DNA from: Burkholderia sp. Bp9143
GTDB lineage: Bacteria > Pseudomonadota > Gammaproteobacteria > Burkholderiales > Burkholderiaceae
DNA: 64,000 nt
Reading direction: 5' to 3'
Assembly (NCBI RefSeq): GCF_003853645.1
Contig: NZ_QTPO01000004.1
Location: forward strand, 1-64,000
Shown: piece by piece, positions 26,396 to 34,850 of the stretch
How the letters are laid out: each line of letters starts with the position of its first letter
Numbering within the stretch: position 1 is the stretch's first letter
Position numbers and translations under genes: made by a program
The notes under the pieces: model-generated
Told to the model about the DNA's origin: nothing
Database searches by the model: none
What the model saw: the letters and a program-made list of their open reading frames with translations, nothing else

Positions 26396-26814
26396 TGTTT
26401 CCGCGCCGACAACGCGAACCAGATCGGCCTGCTCAATGCGCTCGGCGGCGGTGTGCTGCGCATCTGCGGGAACAGCGTCGACCGCATCACGTGGGCTCCC
26501 ATCAGGCCGTCGCGCAGAAGGCCGGCGTGCCGTTCCGGATGGACGAGGCCAATTCATATTTCTACAGCACGAAGCCGGCGGGCGTCAGCGACGTGTTCGC
26601 GAGCGCGCTGTGGGCGATCGACTTCATCTTCACGCATGCGCAGTACGGCGCGAGCGGCCTGAATTTCCACAACAACGGGTCGCTGGAGAGCGATACCGCG
26701 ATCGCCGATTCGCAAGGCGACGTCACGGCCGTGCAGCCGGTCTATTACGCGCTGCGGCTCTTTTCGCAAATCTTCGCGGGTGGCGCCACCGGTCAACTCC
26801 CGAAACGACGCTGA
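26396..26814 (+). pseudogene. Remnant of a GH79-like glycoside hydrolase
   Basis: Two fragments in different frames read as one protein family. The first (about 26396-26500) gives FRADNANQIGLLNALGGGVLRICGNSVDRITW, an early segment of heparanase/beta-glucuronidase-like (GH79) proteins. The second (about 26503-26814) gives QKAGVPFRMDEANSYFY and FASALWAIDFIFTHAQYGASGLNFHNNG, a much later segment. The core between them, including one catalytic region, is missing, and the N- and C-termini are gone. It is a decayed gene with an internal deletion. The GH79 label is from recalled resemblance, not a search. Confidence 0.6.
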
Positions 26815-26889
26815 GCGCGCGCGCCGCGGCCGTGAGCGCATATCTGAGATAAGCATCCTCGTTTCAGATGCTGCACGAATCCCCCACGT

Positions 26890-27069
26890 TCAGGTGGTGG
26901 ACGATGTCAACGCATTGAAATCCGCGTGCGCGCCCAGCACCGAATTGAAGCTCACGGCCGCACCGATGCCGACGCCCTGCGTGCCGCCCTGCAGATAGAT
27001 TTCCTGCGCATGCGCGCCGGCCGCGAACACCATCGTCAGCGCTGCCCATTGGTTCACTGTCATTTTCAC
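26890..27069 (-). pseudogene. Truncated outer-membrane protein, N-terminal fragment
   Basis: A 59-residue open frame from a GTG with GGGGAG six bases upstream. It has a signal peptide (NQWAALTMVFAAGAHA, cleavage after AHA) followed by EIYLQGGTQGVGIGAAVSFNSVLGAHADFNAL, which looks like the first strands of a small beta-barrel. It then stops, too short for a barrel. The rest is probably deleted. It could also be a short exported peptide, but the barrel start argues against this. Confidence 0.5.
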
Positions 27070-27704
27070 GGGCGTCTCCCCGACATGTGCCGGGTACGCC
27101 GACCCGCCGCGCGCAGCACATGCCGCCACGCGCGGCGGGTTCCCCGGCACGACATCTTGCTTGCTGTTTGACGGATCGAACGGACGGTGCCCGTTCGTGT
27201 CGCCGATACGACGCAGTGCGCCCGGCACGACGGGCCGCCATCATGCGGCTCGATCCGATCCCCGATATTTCGATGTCGTCGCGTGCCGCTCTCGCGATTC
27301 GTCGTTGCCATCAGTCGCGGTTGTGTCGAGCGGCCCCGGCCTAATTGCAAGGCGTGTGCCATGCGGCGCGGACCGGCGCGGGACAAGCATCGCGTCCAGA
27401 CGTCCGGGGTGATGCGGGAGGGAATCGACGGAAATGTTTCAGGAACGCATCTGTTTTCCGCGCTTCAGCGCCGTGCATGTGGCCAGGGGAGGCGGTCCGT
27501 GATCGGCCGCGACGCGCGCCGAACAAGCATGCACGGCCGTCGGCGCATGCGAGTCGCGACGACAGGCACGCACTTGCGGCACCACGGATGGAGCAAAACG
27601 TTTCAATGACGTGACCGTGCGCGGGTCGCGTGCGATCAGGATGCGCGATCGTCCGATGCAGGTCAGGGAGAATACCGATGTCGGTGCGTGCGCAACCAGA
27701 TTCG
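27070..27704. other. Non-coding or decayed stretch between the steroid blocks
   Basis: About 635 bases between the barrel fragment and the SDR gene. No frame has a supported start or recognisable family. Its base pattern is less regular (more AT-rich patches, weak third-position GC bias) than in the flanking catabolic genes, consistent with decayed or transferred DNA. I see nothing definite in it. Confidence 0.45.
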
Positions 27705-28478
27705 CTACAACCCGTACCCGCCGGACACGTTCAACTGCTGCCCCGTGATGTAATTCGCGCGGTCCGACGCGAGGAACACCGCCGCGCGCCCGATATCGTG
27801 CGCCTTCCCCCAGCGCTTGAGCGCGAGCATCTTCTGCGTCTCGTCGATCCACGCCTGGTCGAACTGTCCCTGCTCGAGCAGCACCGGAAACATCCCGGCC
27901 TCGATCACGCCGACCAGGATCGAATTCGCACGGATCTCATGACGGCCCTCCTCGCGCGCGAGCCCCTTCACCAGCGCCTCGTTCGCCGCTTTCGGCGCGA
28001 CCGACAAGCCATCGCGATCCGGCCAGCGCAGATGTCCGGCCGAACCAAGCGTCACGAACGACCCGCCGCCCGATGCGCGGAAATGCGGCAACGCGGCCTT
28101 CGCCGCATTGAAGAAGCCGACCGTCTCGACCTCGATCGCGCGACGCCAGTCGTCGTGCGTCATGTCACCGATATGGCGCTGGTTCACGAACGGGCCGGCC
28201 GCCCACACGATCGTGTGCACACGGCCATGTGCGCCGATCGCGGCCGCGAGCGCCGCATCGATCTGCGCGGGATCGGTCACGTCCACGCCGTGCGTGGTGG
28301 CCGCGACACCTGCGTCGCGCAAATCGCGCGCGACGCGCTCGGCCACGTCGGCCTTGCTGCGATAACCGAGCGCGACCGGCACGCCGGCGCGCGCGAATTC
28401 GAGCGCGACGCCCTGCCCGATCCCGCCGCCGCCGCCGAACACGAGCACCGCGCCCTGCGGAAATCCGTTGTCGTTCAT
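27705..28478 (-). CDS. SDR-family protein lacking the catalytic tyrosine
   Basis: A 257-residue Rossmann protein with VFGGGGGIGQG as cofactor loop. The serine of the triad is S146 (LGSAGHL) and the lysine K163, but the residue at the tyrosine position (159, four before the lysine) is serine: DGLSVAPKAANEAL. Spacing S146-to-159 is the normal 13. The C-terminal RWGKAHDIGRAAVFLASDRANYITGQQLNVSGGYG is otherwise standard. Either it uses different chemistry, is a binding or scaffold protein, or acts on an easily reduced substrate. It is the last gene of the upstream steroid block, 34 bases after fadD3, so it may act on HIP-CoA or a related intermediate. Confidence 0.85.
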   Translation of the reverse strand: MNDNGFPQGAVLVFGGGGGIGQGVALEFARAGVPVALGYRSKADVAERVARDLRDAGVAATTHGVDVTDPAQIDAALAAAIGAHGRVHTIVWAAGPFVNQRHIGDMTHDDWRRAIEVETVGFFNAAKAALPHFRASGGGSFVTLGSAGHLRWPDRDGLSVAPKAANEALVKGLAREEGRHEIRANSILVGVIEAGMFPVLLEQGQFDQAWIDETQKMLALKRWGKAHDIGRAAVFLASDRANYITGQQLNVSGGYGL

Positions 28479-28512
28479 GCGTTCATCCCGTTGTAGTCCC
28501 GCGCGCCGGCGT

Positions 28513-30105
28513 TCAGGCCGCCGTTTCGGTGCCCGCTCGCAGCCGGTACTTCAGCACCTTGCCGGCCGCGCTCGTCGGCAATTGCTCGACGAACGTGAAA
28601 TGCCGCGGCACCTTGTAGTTCGCCATGTTGTCGCGCGCCCAGTCGTTCAATGCGCCGGCGTCGGTGTGCGTGCCGGGACGCAACACGACGTACGCATGGC
28701 CGACCTCGCCGAGCCGCGTATCGGGCACGCCGACCAGCGCGACCTGCGCGATGGCCGGATGCGCGGCCAGCAGCCGCTCGATCTCGGCCGGATAGCAGTT
28801 GAAGCCGCCGACGATGAACATGTCCTTGATCCGGTCGGTGATCTTCAGGTTGCCGTTCGCGTCGACGCAGCCGAGGTCGCCCGTGTGCAGCCAACCGTCC
28901 GCATCGACGGTTTCGCGCGTCGCGTCCGGCTGGTTGAAGTAGCCACGCATCACGTTGTAGCCGCGCACCCAGATCTCGCCGGTCTCGTCCGGCCCGAGCG
29001 CCGCGCCGTCCGGCCCCGCGATGCGCAGCTCGACGTCCGGCATCGGCCGGCCCGACGTACAGGCGACCGTCTCGGCATCATCGCCGTGCCGGCACAGCGT
29101 CGCGAACCCGCACGATTCGGTCAGCCCATAGCCGGTCAGCACGGTCTCGAAGCCGAGTTCCGCGCGCATCCGCTCGATCAGGCTCGGCGCGATCGCGGCC
29201 GCGCCCGTCACCGCGATCCGCAGCGACGACAGGTCGCGCGTCGCACGATCGGGCGCGTCGAGCAGCGCGTAGTACAGCGTCGGCGGGCCGGGCAGCACCG
29301 ACACGCGCTCGTCGGCGACACGCCGCAAGACATCGGCCGGCTGGAACACGAGATGCGGCAGCACGGTCGCGCCGCTCGACAGTGCCGCGAGCCAGCCCGC
29401 CTTGTAGCCGAACGTATGGAAGAACGGGTTGACGATCAGGTAGCGGTCGTCCTGGCGCACGCCGGCGATCGTCGCCCACGCCTGCGCGGCCCGCAGGTTC
29501 TGTCCGTGCGCGGTCATCACGCCCTTCGGGCGGCCCGTCGTGCCGGACGTGAACATCAGGTCCATCACGGTATCGGGCGTCACTTGCGCCTCCCGCTCGC
29601 GCACGGCGGCGAGCGGCACCGCCGCGCCGCGCGCGAGGAACGCGTTCCAGGTCTCGTCGCGCGCGCCGGACGGCGGTTCGCCATCGAACACGACGACACG
29701 TTCGAGCGTCGCGGGCCGGTGCGGCGCGAGCATCGCCGGATAGGATTCGCCGAGGAAGGTGCCGCAGCAGAACAGCAGCCGCGCGCCGCCGTCGTGCAGG
29801 ATGCCGCCCACTTCCATGCCCTTCATCCGCGTGTTGACCGGCACGAGGATCGCGCCGACGGTGTGGATCGCCAGCGCCGCCACGATCCATTGCGGCAGGT
29901 TCGGCGCCCAGACGGCGATCCGGTCGCCGACGTCGATGCCGCTCGCGAGCAGCGCGCGCGCCGCTTCGATGCGGGCCGCGTCGAGTTCCGCATAGGTCAG
30001 CCGGCCATGCTCCGACTCGATCGCCGGATGCGCGCCGTGGCGCGCGGCAGCCCGCGCGATCAGCGCGGGCGTGGTGAGGATTTCGTTGTCCATCGTCGTA
30101 TGCAT
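28513..30105 (-). CDS. fadD3: Acyl-CoA synthetase, FadD3-like (HIP-CoA ligase)
   Basis: A 530-residue adenylate-forming ligase. The AMP/ATP loop is DLMFTSGTTGRPKGVM, the adenine motif is TGYGLTES, and GWLHTGDLGCVDANGNLKITDRIKDMFIVGGFNCYPAEIE and AAGKVLKY mark the C-terminal domain with its catalytic lysine. In steroid loci FadD3 loads CoA onto the C/D-ring propionate HIP, starting ring C/D breakdown. The start is uncertain: ATGs at 30105 and 30093 both lack a good ribosome site, and the gene follows kshB by about 40 bases, so coupling may help. Confidence 0.87.
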   Translation of the reverse strand: MHTTMDNEILTTPALIARAAARHGAHPAIESEHGRLTYAELDAARIEAARALLASGIDVGDRIAVWAPNLPQWIVAALAIHTVGAILVPVNTRMKGMEVGGILHDGGARLLFCCGTFLGESYPAMLAPHRPATLERVVVFDGEPPSGARDETWNAFLARGAAVPLAAVREREAQVTPDTVMDLMFTSGTTGRPKGVMTAHGQNLRAAQAWATIAGVRQDDRYLIVNPFFHTFGYKAGWLAALSSGATVLPHLVFQPADVLRRVADERVSVLPGPPTLYYALLDAPDRATRDLSSLRIAVTGAAAIAPSLIERMRAELGFETVLTGYGLTESCGFATLCRHGDDAETVACTSGRPMPDVELRIAGPDGAALGPDETGEIWVRGYNVMRGYFNQPDATRETVDADGWLHTGDLGCVDANGNLKITDRIKDMFIVGGFNCYPAEIERLLAAHPAIAQVALVGVPDTRLGEVGHAYVVLRPGTHTDAGALNDWARDNMANYKVPRHFTFVEQLPTSAAGKVLKYRLRAGTETAA

Positions 30106-30143
30106 CGCAACAGGGTTGCCGCGCGCGCCGCAGGCGCCGCGGC

Positions 30144-31187
30144 TCAATCGGGGAACACCACGCGCAGCGCGTCGCTCGCGGGCCGCGCGCAGCAGGCGAG
30201 CGTCCAGCCGGCCGCGATCTCGTCGTCGTCGAGCACGTGGTTGCCGTCGAGCGCCACTTCGCCGCGTTCGATTCGGCACATGCACGCGCCGCACTGCCCC
30301 ATGCGGCAGGAATTCGGCGCGGGCAGGCCGGCGCGCAGCATCGCGTCCAGCAGCGTTTCGCCGGGCGCGCTGTCGAACGCGAACGCCTCGCCGTCGAGCA
30401 CCGTCTCGATCGCCGCGCCGTCTCCGGACGCGGCGGTCGTCGCGGCGGATGCCTCCGGATCGGCCCGCGCCGGCGCATCGGGCAGCGACGCGAAGCGCTC
30501 GACATGCACGCGCGCACGCGGCAGCCCGAGGCCGAGCATCGCGGCAAGCGCGTTCTCCATGAACATCGCCGGCCCGCAGATGAACGTCTCCTGCCGGCTG
30601 AACGGCCGCGCGAGTTCCTCGAGATGCCGCTGCTGCGGCACGCCCTGCACGCTGTCGAGCCAGTGGATCACGCGCAGGCGGCCCGGATGGCGGTGCGCGA
30701 GCTGCTGCAACTCTTCGCGGAAAATCACCGAGCGCTCGTCGCGGTTCGCATAGATCAGCGTCAGCATCCCGCGGCCGTGCACGAGCGCCGATTTCAGGAT
30801 CGACAGCACCGGCGTGATGCCGCTGCCGCCCGCGAACAGCAGCAGGTCGCCGTCGAGCGTGCGCGGCGTGAAGACGCCGGCCGGCGGCAGCACGTCGAGC
30901 GCATCGCCCGCGCGAATGCGGTCGCACAGCCAGTTCGACGCGCGGCCGTCGCGCACGCGCTTGACGGTGATCTTCGGCGCCGCGTCGATGCCCGGCGCGC
31001 TCGACAGCGAGTAGCAGCGCGCGACGGTCGCGTCCGCGCACGGCACGTTCAGCGTCAGGAACTGCCCGGGCCGGTACGCGAACGCATCGCGCAGCGCGGC
31101 GGGCACGTCGAACACGAACGAGCAGGCGTCGTCGCTTTCGGCGATGACGTCGGCCACGGTCAGCCGGTGGAAGCGCGAATCGCTCAT
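30144..31187 (-). CDS. kshB: 3-ketosteroid 9-alpha-hydroxylase reductase (KshB-like)
   Basis: A 347-residue modular reductase. Order: FAD-binding barrel (YRPGQFLTLNVP, CYSLSSAPG), NAD-binding domain (LLLFAGGSGITPVLSILKSAL) and a C-terminal plant-type [2Fe-2S] ferredoxin (PNSCRMGQCGACMCRIERGEV with the final Cys in LACCARP). It would pass electrons from NADH to KshA. PaaE-type reductases have the same layout, so partner assignment rests on context: between hsaB and fadD3. It is 15 bases after hsaB and its partner kshA is at the far end of the locus. Confidence 0.88.
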   Translation of the reverse strand: MSDSRFHRLTVADVIAESDDACSFVFDVPAALRDAFAYRPGQFLTLNVPCADATVARCYSLSSAPGIDAAPKITVKRVRDGRASNWLCDRIRAGDALDVLPPAGVFTPRTLDGDLLLFAGGSGITPVLSILKSALVHGRGMLTLIYANRDERSVIFREELQQLAHRHPGRLRVIHWLDSVQGVPQQRHLEELARPFSRQETFICGPAMFMENALAAMLGLGLPRARVHVERFASLPDAPARADPEASAATTAASGDGAAIETVLDGEAFAFDSAPGETLLDAMLRAGLPAPNSCRMGQCGACMCRIERGEVALDGNHVLDDDEIAAGWTLACCARPASDALRVVFPD

Positions 31188-31202
31188 CGCAGATTCCTCA
31201 CG

Positions 31203-31721
31203 TCATGCAGCCGCGCGAGCCGCCGGCGCGCCGGGTGTCGTATAGGCGCCGTCGAGATAGACGAGCGGATCGACGTCGCCGCTCATCAGCACTTCGCGGA
31301 TGCGCCCGATGAACACCGTATGCGTGCCGTATTCGAAGCGGCCGTCCTGCTCGCACACGAGGCTCGCCTGCGAATCGTGCAGATACGGGACACCCAGCGG
31401 CGACGTGCGCCACTCGCCGGTCGTGAAGCGCGCCTCGCCCTTCAGGCGGCCGCTGCAGTCGATCGCGATGCCTTCATGGCGTGCCGACAACACGTTCACG
31501 CAGAACGGCGCACCCGCATCGAGCGGCGGATACAGCGACGCATTGCGGTTGATGCAGATCAGCAGCGACGGCGGATCGGTCGACAGCGAGTCGACCGCCG
31601 TCGCGGACATCGAGTAGCGCCGGCCGTCGCGCGCGCTGCTGATGACCGTGACGGAGCGCGCGAGGCGGCGCATCGCGAGCAGCATGTCGGTGCGCAGCGG
31701 ATGGGTTGTGAGATCGCTCAT
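31203..31721 (-). CDS. hsaB: HsaB-like flavin reductase
   Basis: A 172-residue flavin reductase of the HpaC/HsaB family. It carries the flavin-binding RRLARSVTVISS and TAVDSLSTDPPSLLICINRNAS blocks and GTHTVFIGRI. It would supply reduced flavin to HsaA for ring-A hydroxylation of 3-HSA. The ATG overlaps the kstD stop (ATGA), and kshB follows 15 bases later. Confidence 0.88.
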   Translation of the reverse strand: MSDLTTHPLRTDMLLAMRRLARSVTVISSARDGRRYSMSATAVDSLSTDPPSLLICINRNASLYPPLDAGAPFCVNVLSARHEGIAIDCSGRLKGEARFTTGEWRTSPLGVPYLHDSQASLVCEQDGRFEYGTHTVFIGRIREVLMSGDVDPLVYLDGAYTTPGAPAARAAA

Positions 31722-33478
31722 GATTGGACTCCGTCAAGTTCAGTCGTGGACGGCCGGTCCGACCGGCCGCCTGCGTCAGCCGCTTGCGCGGCCAGGTGGT
31801 CGGCGGCGATGAACCCGAAGGTCATCGCCGGCCCGAGCGTCGAGCCCGCGCCGGGGTAGCTCGCGCCCATCACCGATGCACTGGTGTTGCCGATTGCGTA
31901 GAGGCCGTCGACCGGTACGCCGTCGGCGCGCAGCACGCGTGCGTGCGCGTCGGTGACGAGCCCGCCCTTCGTGCCGATGTCGCCCGCGTCGATCCGCATC
32001 GCGTAGAACGGCGCCTCGTCGACCGGCCCGAGGCACGGATTCGGCTGATTCTTCGGATCGCCGTAGTACGTGTCGAACAGGTTGTCGCCCTTGCCGAACG
32101 CTTCGTCGATACCGGTTGCCGCGTAACGCGCCATGTCGCGCAACGTGTCGTGCAGTCCGGCCGCATCGACGCCGATCCGCGCGGCGAGCGCATCGATCGT
32201 GTCGGCCTTCACGAGCACGTCGCGAAACGCGTCCGGAATCCGCGCATCCGGCATCATCGACGCCGGCATGATCGGCCCGCACGGATACTTGCGGCGAAAG
32301 CTCGCGTCGAACACCATCCAGGCCGGCACGCAGGCGCCGGTGCGCGCATGGTCGCGATACATCGCCGGCACGAATTCCGAATATGGCGCGGCTTCGTTGA
32401 CGAAGCGCTTGCCGAGACCGTTGACGATCACGCAGCCCGGCAGGTTGCGTTCGACGAACAGCGCACGCTGCTTCTCCTCGCCCGTGACGCCGACCGTCGG
32501 CGCGCCCCAGACGTGTTCCATCAGCGCGAGCGCGCCGCCGAGCCGGTGGCCTTCGGCGATCGCGTCGCCGGTGTTGGCCGGCGGCGTCGCGCTCCATTGC
32601 ATCTGCGTCGGCTGCGGCAGGTAGCGTTCGCGCATCGGCTGGTTGCGCTCGAAGCCGCCCGCGCCGAGGATCACGCCGCGCCGCGCGACGATCGTCACCG
32701 GCTGCCCGAAGCGCTGCGCACGCACGCCCGTCACGCGGCCGTCGACGTCGAGCAGGTCGCGCATCGGGGTGTCGAGCCATACGGGCACGTTGCGGTCGAG
32801 CAGCGCGCGGCGCAGCCCGCCGATCAATGCGTTGCCGAGCGTGAGACGCCGGTCGCGCCGCGTGCGGCGGCGCACGCCGAGATCGAGCCAGTAGCGGCCG
32901 AACTGCGCGATCGCGAGCGTCATGAAGCCCGGCCCGCGCGCGAACAGCGTGTGCGCCTCCTTCGACGTCACGGCCACGCGGCCGCCGATCAGCGTGCCGG
33001 GCGACGGCGGACGCAGCCGGTCGAGCTCGTCGCCGAGCAACCCGCCGTCGAACGGCAGCGGATCGAGCGCGCGATAGCCCGGCATCGCGCCCGGCAGCTT
33101 CTGGAAATAGTCCGCGTACTTCGGCAGCGCCTGGTAGCGCACCGGCGTCTTCGCTTCGAGGTAACGCAGCATCTCGGGCGCCTGGTCGAGATACGCGTCG
33201 AGCTTGTCGGACGGCGACGCGCCCGCCGTGCACGCGTCGAGATACCGGCGCGCGGCCTCGCGCGTATCGGTCGCGCCGAGCGCCGCGATATGGTGATTGC
33301 ACGGTATCCAGATGCCACCGCCGGAGACCGCCGACGTGCCGCCGTACAGCGCCGTCTTCTCGATCACGACGACGGACAGCCCGCGGTCGGCCGCGCGGCA
33401 CGCCGCGAGCAGCGCGCCCGCGCCCGAGCCGACGACCACGACGTCGAACACGTATTGCTGCGCTTGCGTGTCGTTCAT
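31718..33478 (-). CDS. kstD: 3-ketosteroid delta-1-dehydrogenase (KstD)
   Basis: A 586-residue FAD dehydrogenase. Dinucleotide motif VVVVGSGAGALLAACRAADRGLSVVVIEK at the N-terminus and GLYAIGNTSASVMGASYPGAGSTLGPAMTFGF near the end. Y541 and G545 in SYPGAG match the tyrosine and glycine of KstD1 that activate the C3 carbonyl. It would introduce the C1-C2 double bond, committing ring A to aromatisation. KstD and 3-ketosteroid-4-ene dehydrogenases share this fold, so the precise double bond is inferred. Located between hsaA (10 bases upstream) and hsaB (ATGA). Confidence 0.9.
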   Translation of the reverse strand: MNDTQAQQYVFDVVVVGSGAGALLAACRAADRGLSVVVIEKTALYGGTSAVSGGGIWIPCNHHIAALGATDTREAARRYLDACTAGASPSDKLDAYLDQAPEMLRYLEAKTPVRYQALPKYADYFQKLPGAMPGYRALDPLPFDGGLLGDELDRLRPPSPGTLIGGRVAVTSKEAHTLFARGPGFMTLAIAQFGRYWLDLGVRRRTRRDRRLTLGNALIGGLRRALLDRNVPVWLDTPMRDLLDVDGRVTGVRAQRFGQPVTIVARRGVILGAGGFERNQPMRERYLPQPTQMQWSATPPANTGDAIAEGHRLGGALALMEHVWGAPTVGVTGEEKQRALFVERNLPGCVIVNGLGKRFVNEAAPYSEFVPAMYRDHARTGACVPAWMVFDASFRRKYPCGPIMPASMMPDARIPDAFRDVLVKADTIDALAARIGVDAAGLHDTLRDMARYAATGIDEAFGKGDNLFDTYYGDPKNQPNPCLGPVDEAPFYAMRIDAGDIGTKGGLVTDAHARVLRADGVPVDGLYAIGNTSASVMGASYPGAGSTLGPAMTFGFIAADHLAAQAADAGGRSDRPSTTELDGVQS

Positions 33479-33488
33479 TGCAGCCCCG

Positions 33489-34682
33489 TCAGATGAAGTA
33501 GTCCGTGTTCTCGCGGCCGAGCATCACGGCGCCGAGGTTCTGGCCGAAGCGGTCCACGTTGTTCGCGTAGTGCGCGCGGGCCGCGTGCAGGTCGAGGAAG
33601 CGGCGCACCAGCGGATTGCGGTGGTAGATCCCGTTGCCGCCCGCATGGCGCAGCAGCGCGTTCGCGGCCTGCGCGCAGCGCTCGGCGACCTGCGCGGACT
33701 GGTAGCGGAAATGCACGCGGCGCTCGATCGACACGGCCGGGCCGCCCGTCACCGACGCCATCAGTTCCGCGAAGTTGCGCTTGAGCAGCACCTTCATTTC
33801 GTCGATCGCGACGGCCGCGTTCGCGCACGCGCTCTGCGCGCCCGGATCGTCGGTCGTCTTCGCGCCGCTGTTGGCCGACACGCGCGTGGCCGCATAGCCG
33901 GTGAAATCGTCGAGCGCGCCCTGCAGCGCGCCGATGCACGACGTGCACACCGCGCGCACGAAGATCTGCGCGAACGGCAGCTTGAACAGCGGCGCGTCGT
34001 TGACAGCCAGGCCCGGGCTCGTGCCCATCATTCCGTCGATCGCCTTGTGCGTGCGGTACGCGGGCACGAACACGTCGTCGACGACGATGTCGTGGCTGCC
34101 GGTCGCGCGCAGGCCGAGCACGTCCCAGTCCTGCTGGATCCGGTAGTCGGACTTCGGCAGCAGGAACGTGCGGTATTCCGGCGGCTGGCCGGCAACGGCT
34201 GGCGGCACCAGCGCGCCGAGGAACACCCATTCGCACAGTTCGCTGCCGCTCGAGAACTTCCAGTGGCCGGACAGGCGGAAGCCGCCTTCGACCGGCGTCA
34301 CGCGGCCGACCGGCATGTAGGTCGATGCGATCAGCGTCGCGGGATCCTTGCCCCACACGTCCTGCTGCGCGCGTTCGTCGAACAGCGCGAGCTGCCAGTT
34401 GTGCACGCCGACGACGCCGTACACCCATGCCGTCGACATGCAGCCGCGCGCGAGCGCCATCTGGATGTCGAAGAAGACCTGCGGATCGAGCTCGTAGCCG
34501 CCATAGCGCGTCGGCTGCAGCACCTTGAAGAAGCCGGCGACCTGCATGTCGGCGATCGTCTCGGCCGGGATGCGGCCCTGCGCTTCCGCCTGCGCGGCGC
34601 GGCCGGCGAGCGTCGGCGCGAGCGCCTCGGCCCGGGCGATCAGGGTGGCGGCCAGTGCGTTCGAATCGTTGTCGCGATGCAC
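33489..34682 (-). CDS. hsaA: HsaA-like 3-HSA hydroxylase, oxygenase component
   Basis: A 397-residue acyl-CoA dehydrogenase-fold flavin monooxygenase (class D). The length matches HsaA (about 394). Blocks include YGVVGVHNWQLALFDERAQQDVWG, VLGLRATGSHDIVVDDVFVP and HAGGNGIYHRNPLVRRFLDLHAARAHYANN. It would use HsaB-reduced flavin to hydroxylate 3-HSA at C4, giving the catechol for HsaC. The start is GTG (residues MHRDND as translated) with AGGAGA six bases upstream. Confidence 0.88.
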   Translation of the reverse strand: MHRDNDSNALAATLIARAEALAPTLAGRAAQAEAQGRIPAETIADMQVAGFFKVLQPTRYGGYELDPQVFFDIQMALARGCMSTAWVYGVVGVHNWQLALFDERAQQDVWGKDPATLIASTYMPVGRVTPVEGGFRLSGHWKFSSGSELCEWVFLGALVPPAVAGQPPEYRTFLLPKSDYRIQQDWDVLGLRATGSHDIVVDDVFVPAYRTHKAIDGMMGTSPGLAVNDAPLFKLPFAQIFVRAVCTSCIGALQGALDDFTGYAATRVSANSGAKTTDDPGAQSACANAAVAIDEMKVLLKRNFAELMASVTGGPAVSIERRVHFRYQSAQVAERCAQAANALLRHAGGNGIYHRNPLVRRFLDLHAARAHYANNVDRFGQNLGAVMLGRENTDYFI

Positions 34683-34850
34683 GAATGTCTCCTGTGAAAC
34701 GGAGCGCGCTGCCGCGCCACCCCGATCTCTCTTAACGTTGTCCGTCGCGGCCGGCGCCGCGAGCGAGGGTTCCTGCTGCCGATGGTCGGGCTCGCGCGGC
34801 CGTGCCGCATCGTCCGAAGGGACGACGGGCGCGGCGCGGCCCTGTCCGCC

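Noticed and set aside
27187..27609. 140-codon plus-strand frame as a gene
   Set aside because: No ribosome site and no family resemblance; amino acid composition is that of random GC-rich DNA.
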